Positions 6,617-13,819 of a stretch of DNA of 45,606 nucleotides are shown piece after piece. Position 1 is the first letter of the stretch. Each line of letters begins with the position of its first letter. The position numbers and the translations under genes are program-made. The DNA lies in IMG/VR virus record IMGVR_UViG_3300046314_000453, positions 1 to 45,606 of that record, one strand, 5' to 3'. The stretch comes from a virus. The notes beneath the pieces are model-generated. The model was not told the origin of the DNA and did not search any database. It saw nothing but the letters and a program-made list of their open reading frames with translations.

Positions 6617-6656
6617 GCGTACCAAAAACTGAGGAAAAAGCAGTATAGCAGAGAAG

Positions 6657-6679
6657 GGCGACTCATAATCCGGGTCAGC
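6657..6679 (+). repeat. Direct repeat, right arm of attP
   Basis: The second copy of the 23-base repeat, with T in place of C at position 10. Its last five bases overlap the stop codon of the integrase gene (6675-6677). The two repeats are 227 bases apart, measured start to start, and bracket the tRNA-derived core. Same-orientation arms fit a heterobivalent tyrosine recombinase, but binding is inferred. Confidence 0.75.
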
Positions 6680-7778
6680 CTGTTTTTTTCGGATTTGTTG
6701 CCTTGCCGAACGCATCGCTTGAGATCATTAGGTAATGGTCTTCAGAGACTTGGACGCTATGGCCCACCCAAGATGACACGGCATGAGCAGGACAACCCAG
6801 GTCAATCATGTGCGTTTCGAAGCTACGACGAAGGGTTTGAAAAGCATCCTCCCACATATCCAGCCCCGCCTTCTCAACGATCTTTGGCAGCTTCCTCCGC
6901 ACGTTGGAGTACGAGGTTTCCACCACCAGGTCCCCCGTAGCGGCATCTTTAGCAGCAAGAAGTATCGGGAAGAGCTCCGCAACGATGGGGCAAACCCGCT
7001 CTTTGGTTTTGCCGGCGGCAATTCTAATGCTCTTCTTTTCCAGGTTGATGTCGGTCCAGGAAAGGGTGAACAGCTCCGATGGCACCCTAAGGCCCGCATA
7101 CCGCCCAAGGCCAACGATAACCCGCCAGGGTAGGCTAGGACATGCCTTGATAAGCTTAATCGCATCCTCGGGCGTTACATAGTGCCTGACCGATGCCGCT
7201 ACCGCCGTTGTCTTTAGCTTTCGGCAGGGGTTAACCTCAATCCACTCAAGGTCGCAGGCGTAATCAAAGAGCTGCTTAGCGTATCGGTTCAGGGTCCGGG
7301 CGTAGGCAAGGCTTCCACCGGTCTCGAATACCCAGGACTCAAACGCCGAAGCATCGGCTACGGTAAAGGACTCCACGGCTTTTGACTCCCCGAACTTCTC
7401 CACGAGCTTACCGAGGCTCTGACTCAGTTTACCAATGGACCTGTTCGCCAATGATGGGGTCTTCAATCTGGTAAACCGCTCAATGAGCATTTTTAGAGAG
7501 TGTTTTCCGTCGCCCTTTTTCGCCCTTGCCGCTGTTAACCCAATGGTAATCAGCCGATCAAGAAGAACGTCCCCGTCCGGTAGGCTGCCGAGCCATGAAG
7601 CCACTTCGCTATCCGGCGAGTTACCCGATAGTTTACAGGCAGCAAGGTGCTCCACTCTTCGTAGGATGGTTTCGGCTTGCTTCTTCGGGGTTCGCCCCAA
7701 TCTTATTTTTGGGCGAGCATTGCCGATCACAACCATTATCACCCGCAACCCGTCCGCACTTGTACTCAATGAGGCCAT
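6675..7778 (-). CDS. int: Tyrosine recombinase (phage integrase)
   Basis: A 367-residue tyrosine integrase. Start ATG 7778 is chosen because AAGGA lies eight bases upstream; the frame opens at 7826 but passes through a terminator hairpin. An N-terminal helical arm and SAM-like core-binding domain (about residues 80-180) precede the catalytic domain. Catalytic residues visible are Arg in GRYAGLRVPSE, Arg in FQTLRRS, His in WVGHS and Tyr in DHYL. The first box-II residue, usually His, is Gln, as in integrases I know from Planctomycetota. It should recombine the tRNA-Asn core just downstream with the host tRNA-Asn gene. Confidence 0.93.
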   Translation of the reverse strand: MASLSTSADGLRVIMVVIGNARPKIRLGRTPKKQAETILRRVEHLAACKLSGNSPDSEVASWLGSLPDGDVLLDRLITIGLTAARAKKGDGKHSLKMLIERFTRLKTPSLANRSIGKLSQSLGKLVEKFGESKAVESFTVADASAFESWVFETGGSLAYARTLNRYAKQLFDYACDLEWIEVNPCRKLKTTAVAASVRHYVTPEDAIKLIKACPSLPWRVIVGLGRYAGLRVPSELFTLSWTDINLEKKSIRIAAGKTKERVCPIVAELFPILLAAKDAATGDLVVETSYSNVRRKLPKIVEKAGLDMWEDAFQTLRRSFETHMIDLGCPAHAVSSWVGHSVQVSEDHYLMISSDAFGKATNPKKTG

Positions 7779-7795
7779 CTTGTTTTCCTTGGTTC

Positions 7796-7830
7796 GCAAA
7801 AAGAAATGCGGGCGGCAACTTGCCACCCGC
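7796..7830 (-). terminator. Intrinsic terminator upstream of the integrase
   Basis: On the - strand, GCGGGTGGCAA (7830-7820) and TTGCCGCCCGC (7818-7808) form an 11-bp stem with one G-U pair, of which the inner pairs must open for a loop, followed by ATTTCTTTTT. It separates the long relaxase-coupling-HTH operon from the integrase, whose binding site begins about 10 bases later. Integrase expression therefore needs read-through or antitermination. No promoter is evident in the remaining gap. Confidence 0.75.
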
Positions 7831-7858
7831 TTGAATGAACTTTAGGGCGTTACCCTTG

Positions 7859-8212
7859 CTAGGCAACGTACTGCTCTTCTTCGCAGTAGTTCAGCATCAC
7901 GTCATCAACCAACATCGAAGCAAGTTGTGCCGCGAGGCTTCTTTTGAAAAACTCTGCCTTATCGCGATAAGGCTGTGGGATCTGCTCATAATCGACCAGC
8001 CGCGAGAGCAGGAGGTCGCCTAGCCGCCCCTCGCTGACATGCTCCTTTAGCAGCTCATGGGCTTTGGCTGCCAAAATTCGAGCAAAGGTCATCTCGGGCA
8101 ATAGCCCCCGCTCTTCTGCCGCTTTCCATAGCTGTGCATGGTCCGCATGAATCTCATCGAGCCCTGCCTCAAATGCCGAGCGTACACCAATCCAATCAAT
8201 AATACTTGTCAT
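7859..8212 (-). CDS. Hypothetical protein, paralogue of the 8471-8905 product
   Basis: A 117-residue helical protein. Its start overlaps the HTH gene stop (ATGA). It shares a pattern with the protein on the other side of the HTH gene: W-x-x-V-x-x-x-F-x-x-GL-x-E near residues 7-20, and S-L-x-A-x-LAS-x-LV near residues 93-102. I know no family. The paired arrangement around an HTH protein suggests partners in one regulatory or DNA-processing complex. It is the last gene before the integrase terminator. Confidence 0.7.
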   Translation of the reverse strand: MTSIIDWIGVRSAFEAGLDEIHADHAQLWKAAEERGLLPEMTFARILAAKAHELLKEHVSEGRLGDLLLSRLVDYEQIPQPYRDKAEFFKRSLAAQLASMLVDDVMLNYCEEEQYVA

Positions 8213-8541
8213 CTCAAATCCCCTTTTGTCTCGCTGGTGATGTCAATGCCGTCCAAGGTCAGCGAGTCGTAACCTTGGGGGCATGGTGAATGAACTGTAT
8301 CTAATGAAGTCCGTGAGGCAATGAACGCCTCTAGTGCGCTTAGGCTGTAACGCTTACACGTTCCAATTCTGATGCAAGATATCTCTCCATCGTTAACCAA
8401 AGACCATAGCGTTCGCTCTGAGATGCTCAACAATCGAGCCGCATCCCTGCTACAAACCAGCAGCCGGTCATCAAATGATGTCGGTATCGCCGCACCCTGG
8501 GCATTGTTGCCGTCGGATTTGTTCGAGGTACTTTTCTTCAT
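8209..8541 (-). CDS. MerR/excisionase-type HTH protein
   Basis: A 110-residue protein. ATG 8541 is preferred over the in-frame start at 8598, which lies deeper inside the upstream gene. After a Ser/Asn-rich tail, residues 28-77 form an HTH_17-type winged helix: LVCSRDAARLLSISERTLW, then LVNDGEISCIRIG, and KRYSLSALEAFIA. Such proteins next to integrases are usually excisionases, here a candidate for binding the attP arms, and they often serve as regulators too. It is the only recognisable DNA-binding regulator in the window. Confidence 0.8.
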   Translation of the reverse strand: MKKSTSNKSDGNNAQGAAIPTSFDDRLLVCSRDAARLLSISERTLWSLVNDGEISCIRIGTCKRYSLSALEAFIASRTSLDTVHSPCPQGYDSLTLDGIDITSETKGDLR

Positions 8542-8905
8542 CGCTTGGATCTCCCATCTTGGTAAACTCAATAAGCCCCTCGACCAAAACACTCGCAAGA
8601 AACGCGCTCAGGCTTTGCCCTTTCATTCTGGCCCGAGTCTCATAGGTGGTCGGAAACCATCCAAAGTCGCAAAGCCTCGACTCGATTGCAAAGGCAATGT
8701 CATGCTCGTCTAGTACAACGTTGCCGCTCTTTGCAGCTATGACAACATTGCCGCTCTTCGTAGCGTCCCTCGACAACTTACGAGCCACAACAACGTCAAG
8801 CCGATACCCAAGGTCTTCGGCTACCTTGTTCCAGTGGGCTTTGTTCTCAAAGACTTCGCCCAGTCCAGAGTCAAAAACCTTTTGCACTTCAGTCCAGTTT
8901 GTCAT
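8471..8905 (-). CDS. Hypothetical protein, paralogue of the 7859-8212 product
   Basis: A 144-residue protein whose ATG overlaps the stop of the coupling ATPase (ATGA). Its helical pattern W-x-x-V-x-x-x-F-x-x-GL-x-E and its SLSAFLASVLVEGLI segment match the 117-residue protein downstream of the HTH gene. In addition it has a short tandem repeat (KSGNVV twice, about residues 50-64) and a C-terminal CPGC pair. The 3' end overlaps the HTH start by about 70 bases. Function unknown. Confidence 0.7.
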   Translation of the reverse strand: MTNWTEVQKVFDSGLGEVFENKAHWNKVAEDLGYRLDVVVARKLSRDATKSGNVVIAAKSGNVVLDEHDIAFAIESRLCDFGWFPTTYETRARMKGQSLSAFLASVLVEGLIEFTKMGDPSDEEKYLEQIRRQQCPGCGDTDII

Positions 8906-10191
8906 TTCAATGCCTCAATCATTTCGCTAGTAACGTGGATACCGAGACGACCGAGATCACCGACGGTCATTCGGGGTAATACTTGATCACTATCGGGCCG
9001 CAACGTTCTCGCTGCGGGCTCCTTACTCAGGGTGACATCATCCCGAAAGCGGCAATCAAACTTGCCCGACTCATCCGGGAAGTCGAAGTAGCCCTCGATG
9101 CGGTCCTTGGCGTAGTTTGCCTTCTTCAAACACTGCCGCAATTCATCCGGCAACACGTTGGGCCGCATCTTGACTGACTTATGCTTGTCATCAATCTGTT
9201 CAACGACCTCAACGGCCCCAAGGCAATCACTGGCAAACTTAGCGGTCTTAACGCCGTTAATCTTGAGGAACAGTTTGTAATCGGCAGCGGATAGGATTGT
9301 GTCGGTTCTTTCCTTGCCGAACCTCCCCTCCACCATCGATACTTCATGGGCGGTCAGGCAGGTGGAGATTCCACTCTTGGCTCCGCGTACGATGTTGTGC
9401 TCGATGCAGTCCAATGGCTGCAATGTTGCAAACTCATCAATATCGAAAAGCACAACTTCCTTGCTCTGCCGTGAGAGATACCGCGTTGAGGTATAATCGA
9501 ACAGGAACGCGAACACCTTATCCAACGATGCCGCGTATTCATCCGACCATTCCAATACCAATACTCCACTTTGTATGGGAAGCGTTATTCGCTTCTTGCA
9601 GGTCATATCGATAGCAGCAAAAACACCCAACGGCCCGAACCTTGAAACGAGCGTCACCTGGGTATCTCGCTTACTATCGTTACCGCCGAACACCCCATAA
9701 GGATTACCGAGATCAGCCGCTACGCTCAAAAGAGTTTGCAATGTAGGGTTGCACGTTATCCGCACGATGTCGGCAAGCAATGCTTTACCTGGTGCGAGCT
9801 TGTGCAACAACGCCGTGCAGTTCTCGATCATAAGCCTGCACATCGATTGAAAGAACTCGTCCTTTTGGTCTGCAATCGAAGGGCTCAATTTACTCGCAAG
9901 GAGCTGCCGCCCCGTAGCGGTGGTTATCATGCTCGCAAAATCAATCCCAACACCATCAGCGTATTTCGTGCTGACGGTGTATATCGGTGTCCCTTTCGGC
10001 GCTTTGTCGAGGTACCAGTCATACATCTCATGGGCATTGTCCAAGGTGTACACAATGGCACCACCGTTAACGTAGTCCCTACGGATACGCTTCAGCAGTG
10101 CCGACTTGCCACTTCTCGGGCTACCGAGGATGAGCACACGAAGCGGGCCATCGTTGGTGTTGAATGTGTGGTCTCCTAGTCTGATTTTCAT
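8902..10191 (-). CDS. TrwB/TraD-like coupling ATPase lacking a membrane anchor
   Basis: A 429-residue P-loop ATPase. Walker A is GSPRSGKS (residues 23-30) and Walker B is VVLFDIDEF (246-254). The region VLVLEWSDE to FATLQPLDCIEHNIVRGAKSG follows the order seen in type IV coupling proteins: a strand, a helix before Walker B, then DE(F/L)A-L and (G/A)xKxG. The two transmembrane helices usually found at the N-terminus of TrwB or TraD are missing; the protein begins directly with the RecA-like fold. Two small membrane proteins precede it in the operon, and a relaxase precedes those, so a DNA pump acting with the relaxase is the best reading. An FtsK-like or Zot-like ATPase is the alternative. Confidence 0.8.
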   Translation of the reverse strand: MKIRLGDHTFNTNDGPLRVLILGSPRSGKSALLKRIRRDYVNGGAIVYTLDNAHEMYDWYLDKAPKGTPIYTVSTKYADGVGIDFASMITTATGRQLLASKLSPSIADQKDEFFQSMCRLMIENCTALLHKLAPGKALLADIVRITCNPTLQTLLSVAADLGNPYGVFGGNDSKRDTQVTLVSRFGPLGVFAAIDMTCKKRITLPIQSGVLVLEWSDEYAASLDKVFAFLFDYTSTRYLSRQSKEVVLFDIDEFATLQPLDCIEHNIVRGAKSGISTCLTAHEVSMVEGRFGKERTDTILSAADYKLFLKINGVKTAKFASDCLGAVEVVEQIDDKHKSVKMRPNVLPDELRQCLKKANYAKDRIEGYFDFPDESGKFDCRFRDDVTLSKEPAARTLRPDSDQVLPRMTVGDLGRLGIHVTSEMIEALK

Positions 10192-10457
10192 AGCGGCCTA
10201 CCTCGGATGTTCTTATACTTCGGCATGTCGCCGATGATTACACCCCACACGAGAGCGCCAAAGATTGCGGATGCAATTCCAAAGTTGCGACTTTCGTTGT
10301 GGTCGAAACCGAACCAGCTGAAGGCTAGGTAAGCTGGAACGGTAAACACCGCTGCAACAAACGTCATGATGATCGCTCCAACAATCATCCTGAATAGCCA
10401 GTCAACGATGTATATGAAAGGGCTGATGAACAACGCCCAAAGGAATTTCAATATCAT
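10188..10457 (-). CDS. Small multi-pass membrane protein
   Basis: About 89 residues from ATG 10457; the frame is open further to 10532 but that would overlap the previous gene more. Three hydrophobic segments are visible, around residues 3-20, 24-50 and 60-78, and the C-terminus is basic (KYKNIRGRPL). Its TGA overlaps the ATG of the coupling ATPase. With the next membrane protein it lies exactly where a coupling protein would have its own anchor, which suggests it docks the ATPase on the inner membrane. No family recognised. Confidence 0.7.
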   Translation of the reverse strand: MILKFLWALFISPFIYIVDWLFRMIVGAIIMTFVAAVFTVPAYLAFSWFGFDHNESRNFGIASAIFGALVWGVIIGDMPKYKNIRGRPL

Positions 10458-10459
10458 CT

Positions 10460-10690
10460 TTAAGACCCTTTCTTCCTTGCGACATAAATACCGCAGCCCG
10501 TAGCGAAATATGCAATGGACCAGGAAAGCCACTCCGGTGGCTCCGCTCTACCAAAGCAAAGCACTACCGGAACCACTGCAATGAAGACTACGAACATCCC
10601 AACCTCTAGGACGACGAACGATAGTACGAGCCATCGCCACAGCGTGATTGCTGCGGACCTGCCGACCTTGTATAAGGCTTCTTTTTTCAT
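10460..10690 (-). CDS. Small two-pass membrane protein
   Basis: About 76 residues from ATG 10690, which overlaps the relaxase stop (ATGA); the frame upstream of this ATG lies inside the relaxase gene. A basic amphipathic N-terminus (KKEALYKVGRSA) is followed by a hydrophobic segment at about residues 18-46, a short loop with PPEW, a second segment at about 52-70, and a basic end. Two helices around a short loop match the topology of a coupling-protein anchor, so it may supply that anchor in trans. Confidence 0.7.
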   Translation of the reverse strand: MKKEALYKVGRSAAITLWRWLVLSFVVLEVGMFVVFIAVVPVVLCFGRAEPPEWLSWSIAYFATGCGIYVARKKGS

Positions 10691-11994
10691 AACGACTGAC
10701 CTCTTTTTTGCTCTTGCTTCTCCCACAACTTCGGGCCGATGACCTTCACCGACCACCCATGCTTTCTCGCCAGCATCCGTAGCTGGTCTTCTTGTTCTTC
10801 GGTCTTAATCGCCTTGCCGCGAATGATGACCTTGGTACCTTTTGGCAACGTTAACTTTGGAACCCTGGCCAACTTGAATGCCTTCTTGCCTATCGCGAGA
10901 GCGTGGTCCAATGAATCGCACTTTGTTCGTCGTATCGCTGTAATTGCTGCACGATGGCCGGTCATGGATGTTGGTTTGCTAACGTCCTCAACGAATTGAT
11001 CGAGGTTACGCACCCTGACCTTTTCCTGCCCTTGAGCTTTGACAATCGCCCAGGCTTTGACAGCCCGCACAAAAGGCTCCTTGATGAGGTCTTGATAAAT
11101 GCTTTGCCAAAAGCCCCTTGGTTGTTCGAGCTTCTGGGCCTGGCCGTCGTTGGCAAAAACCTTTGCCCACTTCTTTGATTCTTCGCGAATGTCGAGATTC
11201 TTTTGCTTCTTTGGTCGCGTATTCTTCAGGGCGTAGGCCAACGTCTTACCCTTTTTCGGCAGCTTCCTGCCCTTCTTAACCTCCTGTTCCTTGATGTACT
11301 CTATTGCCTTTTCTTTCCGCGCCGTTCGATTAAACTTATTCGTGATGCCCTTGGCGATTGCCTGCTCTGACTTATCATCGAAGTCCATTGCAAAGCCCGT
11401 AGCCTTTTCAAGGCTGCCGCAAAGGTCGATTTGCGTGATGCGATTGTCAGCCTTGATGTTGTGAAACGCGGGCCGAGCGTCCAACGTTCTTATCTGCTGT
11501 GTCTCTTTAACGATACACTTGTCAGCTATGAATACATGGACGTGGTACGATGCATGGCCTTCACGAGTCGAGGCGTGAACCATGCTCACAGCTAGAAGCT
11601 CGCACTCTTTCTTTACTGCACCACCTGCCCCAGTGCGGGCCGCTAATCTTTGCTCCAACCTATCAAGCAGCCTTTGCACCACTGGCTTGATGCCTTCATG
11701 CACCGCCTTTTGTTGTCCCTCCCAGGACATCATCGCCATGGCTTTGGATACCGAGGGCGATAGAAGAATTGTGGCCTCAAGGAAAGCCATCTTGTTTAGC
11801 TGAGCCGTCTTCGATATTGGCTCGCCATTGGGCATAAGCCCTTTCGAATACTGAATGATGTGAAATGGATCGGTAAAATCGATGCCTAGTTTGTCGGTGC
11901 CATCGGTGCCGAAAATGCCAAGCTGCAAAGCCTCTTTGATGACTTCTTTTTCTCGGAGGTATTTGCCATCGTTGTGGTTGTTGAGCTTGAGCAC
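10687..11994 (-). CDS. MobF/TrwC-like relaxase
   Basis: A 435-residue protein with the TrwC-type relaxase domain at residues 1-230. Visible are Tyr12 near the N-terminus (candidate nicking Tyr), a segment LLSPSVSKAM at the place of the family's FSAPKSVS, and the metal-binding histidines in VHASTREG (His140) and YHVH (His151, His153). The two or more N-terminal tyrosines of TrwC are reduced to one. A basic helical region follows, and the helicase half of TrwC (about 1000 residues) is absent. The start is GTG 11994, with no Shine-Dalgarno and only about 28 bases after the ncRNA terminator. Role: nicking at an oriT for transfer, or rolling-circle replication. Confidence 0.85.
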   Translation of the reverse strand: MLKLNNHNDGKYLREKEVIKEALQLGIFGTDGTDKLGIDFTDPFHIIQYSKGLMPNGEPISKTAQLNKMAFLEATILLSPSVSKAMAMMSWEGQQKAVHEGIKPVVQRLLDRLEQRLAARTGAGGAVKKECELLAVSMVHASTREGHASYHVHVFIADKCIVKETQQIRTLDARPAFHNIKADNRITQIDLCGSLEKATGFAMDFDDKSEQAIAKGITNKFNRTARKEKAIEYIKEQEVKKGRKLPKKGKTLAYALKNTRPKKQKNLDIREESKKWAKVFANDGQAQKLEQPRGFWQSIYQDLIKEPFVRAVKAWAIVKAQGQEKVRVRNLDQFVEDVSKPTSMTGHRAAITAIRRTKCDSLDHALAIGKKAFKLARVPKLTLPKGTKVIIRGKAIKTEEQEDQLRMLARKHGWSVKVIGPKLWEKQEQKRGQSL

Positions 11995-12021
11995 GGCATA
12001 GGGCTTTCAGGGTGGAAGAAC

Positions 12022-12870
12022 GAAAAAGGGGACTCCGTTCCCCAAGAACAATCAACGTGTCGAACTTTCGAGCACGTTTCGCACGTATGCCGAAACTGGC
12101 ATACCAGCAACACTGGCGAGCCCCCCAAGCCTTTCGCGTAAAACCATCCGGGTATCTTGCTCATTGTTCCATTCCTGGTAACACACTAAGCAAGCAAGCT
12201 ACCCACATCCTCCTAGGTGGTCTCTGTCCTACTGTCCGAATGACAATGCCCGACCGCTGCCTTGCAGTCTGACGACACGCTAAAACTGAGATGAACCTTT
12301 GGACTCCGCCCGTAGTCGCTAACAACCTCCTTTCTTTCATACGGTTGCGTTGTACACGAGACGCGCTTTACGACTCCCTAGAACCATTACGCCTGAGCGT
12401 GGGAGTCGCTCCCGAATTGATGCCGGACGTCATGCGGTAGTCATGTCGCTATTAGCAGTTACGCTAAGTGGCGAGCGAGTCACCACAAGGATTCCTCCCC
12501 GCGATACTCACCCCGCATCGTGCGGGCTTTCATCGACTCAACGAGCAAGCCACGATTACCGATCTCGCTCGTCCGATTCGCAATTTGGCACCATCTCTAT
12601 CCGCATTTACCCCAATGCCTTACGCTACTCACCACCGAGCGTCACCGCTTGATGGCTCCAGTTCAGGGCAAGGTAACGCTCTAAAGGCCCTCCCTCTAAA
12701 GCGTCCCCTCGTCACGGTCCTTCCGTGATTCGTCCGACACTCCATCGTCGCAACAAAATCCTGCACGGCTTTTATTTTCCTTGCACCCGCCGGGCACCTC
12801 TCGATGCAAACGGGCGCGACCTAAGTTTATGTTGATAGTTACGCGACACCTTGAGGATCGCACATCAAGG
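12022..12870 (-). ncRNA. Candidate giant structured phage RNA (GOLLD/ROOL-like)
   Basis: About 850 nt with no credible gene in an otherwise gapless genome. Read on the - strand it is packed with helices: 12849-12870 (6 bp); 12783-12817 (GCGCCCG/CGGGUGC enclosing GCAUC-GAGA-GGUGC); 12712-12728 (6 bp); 12675-12705 (13 bp); 12540-12573 (10 bp); 12512-12526; 12468-12486 (7 bp); 12452-12467; 12371-12408 (8 bp plus inner ACGC-UCAG-GCGU); 12085-12104 (7 bp); 12054-12078. GUCGCG (12847-12842) can pair long range with UGCGAC (12752-12747). Several helices use G-U pairs possible only on the - strand, and the RNA ends in an intrinsic terminator. Size and phage setting fit GOLLD or ROOL; family membership is unproven. 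An oriT with repeats is the alternative. Confidence 0.7.
12023..12043 (-). terminator. Intrinsic terminator at the 3' end of the ncRNA
   Basis: On the - strand, GGGGA (12043-12039), a six-base loop and TCCCC (12032-12028), followed directly by TTTTTCG. It ends the structured RNA and at the same time lies about 28 bases before the relaxase start, so the relaxase operon must depend on read-through or on a promoter inside the RNA region. Confidence 0.8.
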
Positions 12871-12872
12871 GG

Positions 12873-13469
12873 CTAACCGTACATCTTGGAAGCGACGGCC
12901 AGGACATTATGAGCATATAACCTACCCTCCGGCCCAAGGTCTTTGATGATGCCCTTGAGGGACTTTGCTTTATTCTTTGCGAGAAGGTTATCCACCCTCC
13001 CATAACCTTGGTTGTATGCGGTCAAAGCCAGCTCTTTGTCACCCTTGTAATAGTCGATAAGGTGCCTCAAATAAGCCGCCCCGATAAAGACATTCTGCCT
13101 GTGGTCGAATGGATTGTATCGACCACCTACGTTCAATCTCGCGTGCCACTCTCTGCCCGTCCCGTCAAGCAATTGAGATAGGCCCTTGGCCCCGACCGGA
13201 CTGACCGCGTTAGGATCTTTACCGCTCTCGATTCTCACAAGTGCATGCACTAGACTTCTAGGGATGCCCTGCTTATCTGCTGCCTGGTTGATAGCGGCAT
13301 CGATAATTGAAGGTGGTGCTTTCGGCTTAGTCCCCCACCCTCTCAGAAGGTCATACTTCGCCTTACCCGATGGCAGTTGCCCAACTCCAGAAACTCCAGA
13401 GTTGGGCGTCAGGAAGACGAAGCCGAGTAGTCCGGCTGCTATAAGTAAGCCGACATCCTCGGAGGCCAC
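12873..13469 (-). CDS. Soluble lytic transglycosylase (SLT/GH23), VirB1-like
   Basis: A 198-residue protein with an N-terminal hydrophobic signal or anchor segment (about residues 6-21), a linker, and an SLT domain from about residue 53. The catalytic Glu81 is in RIESGKDPNAVSP, followed by GAKGLSQLL and the closing YLRHLI and LTAYNQGYGRV motifs. It cuts peptidoglycan glycan strands in the periplasm. In conjugation systems VirB1 homologues open the wall for the transfer channel; in phages similar proteins act in DNA entry or lysis. The separate GH24 lysozyme at 16463 makes a lysis role less needed. Its start abuts the membrane protein stop. Confidence 0.88.
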   Translation of the reverse strand: MASEDVGLLIAAGLLGFVFLTPNSGVSGVGQLPSGKAKYDLLRGWGTKPKAPPSIIDAAINQAADKQGIPRSLVHALVRIESGKDPNAVSPVGAKGLSQLLDGTGREWHARLNVGGRYNPFDHRQNVFIGAAYLRHLIDYYKGDKELALTAYNQGYGRVDNLLAKNKAKSLKGIIKDLGPEGRLYAHNVLAVASKMYG

Positions 13470-13744
13470 TATTTACCCTTCCCTTGAGCAGCAGAAGCTT
13501 TGCCGCTGCTCATTGGGTCAACGCCCATCACCTGTGATTGAAACATGATGTAGCAGGTCACGAGGCCTGAAATCATGAATACGTGAATCACCGTGGTAAT
13601 TAGCCCCGATAGACTGAATATGTTGTCCTTCACTCGCGTCATCAGTGTTGGGCCATCTGACGAAAAGAGCTTCTTAGTAACTATGAAGATCAAAGCGCCT
13701 ACCGCTAGGGCTCCAATCAGTTCTTGTAGTGGTATAGTTCCCAT
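13469..13744 (-). CDS. Small two-pass membrane protein
   Basis: A 91-residue protein with hydrophobic segments at about residues 6-22 and 46-68 and a Gly/Ser/Ala/Lys-rich C-terminal tail. It starts at ATG 13744 with GGAGA upstream. Directly upstream of a transglycosylase, a holin is possible, and so is an envelope component related in position to VirB2/VirB3. The sequence does not decide. A leader hairpin (AGCCCAC/GTGGGCT, 13771-13809) lies in front of the gene. Confidence 0.65.
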   Translation of the reverse strand: MGTIPLQELIGALAVGALIFIVTKKLFSSDGPTLMTRVKDNIFSLSGLITTVIHVFMISGLVTCYIMFQSQVMGVDPMSSGKASAAQGKGK

Positions 13745-13819
13745 AATTCTTAATCTCCAAACGTAAGGTTAGCCCACCGCGCAATTGCGGAGCAACCACG
13801 AAGTGGGCTTGTTTAGTAT

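Noticed and set aside
6566-6640. A complete tRNA-Asn gene
   Set aside because: The 3' two thirds are perfect, but the 5' acceptor strand (TCCCCCG expected) and a normal D arm are missing. A CTTTTTC stretch could pair with the 3' strand only by several G-U pairs. A tRNA-derived attP core explains it better.
12012-12728. Three + strand frames of 86-100 codons and a 92-codon - strand frame (11886-12164) in the ncRNA region
   Set aside because: They overlap one another or the relaxase, lack binding sites, have amino-acid compositions rich in Pro, Arg and Ser as expected from translated structured RNA, and match no family.
12022-12870. oriT or iteron-type origin
   Set aside because: I looked for direct repeats and for a nic-like site near an inverted repeat and found no iterons. 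The many inverted repeats fit RNA helices with G-U pairs on one strand. An oriT embedded in the region cannot be excluded.
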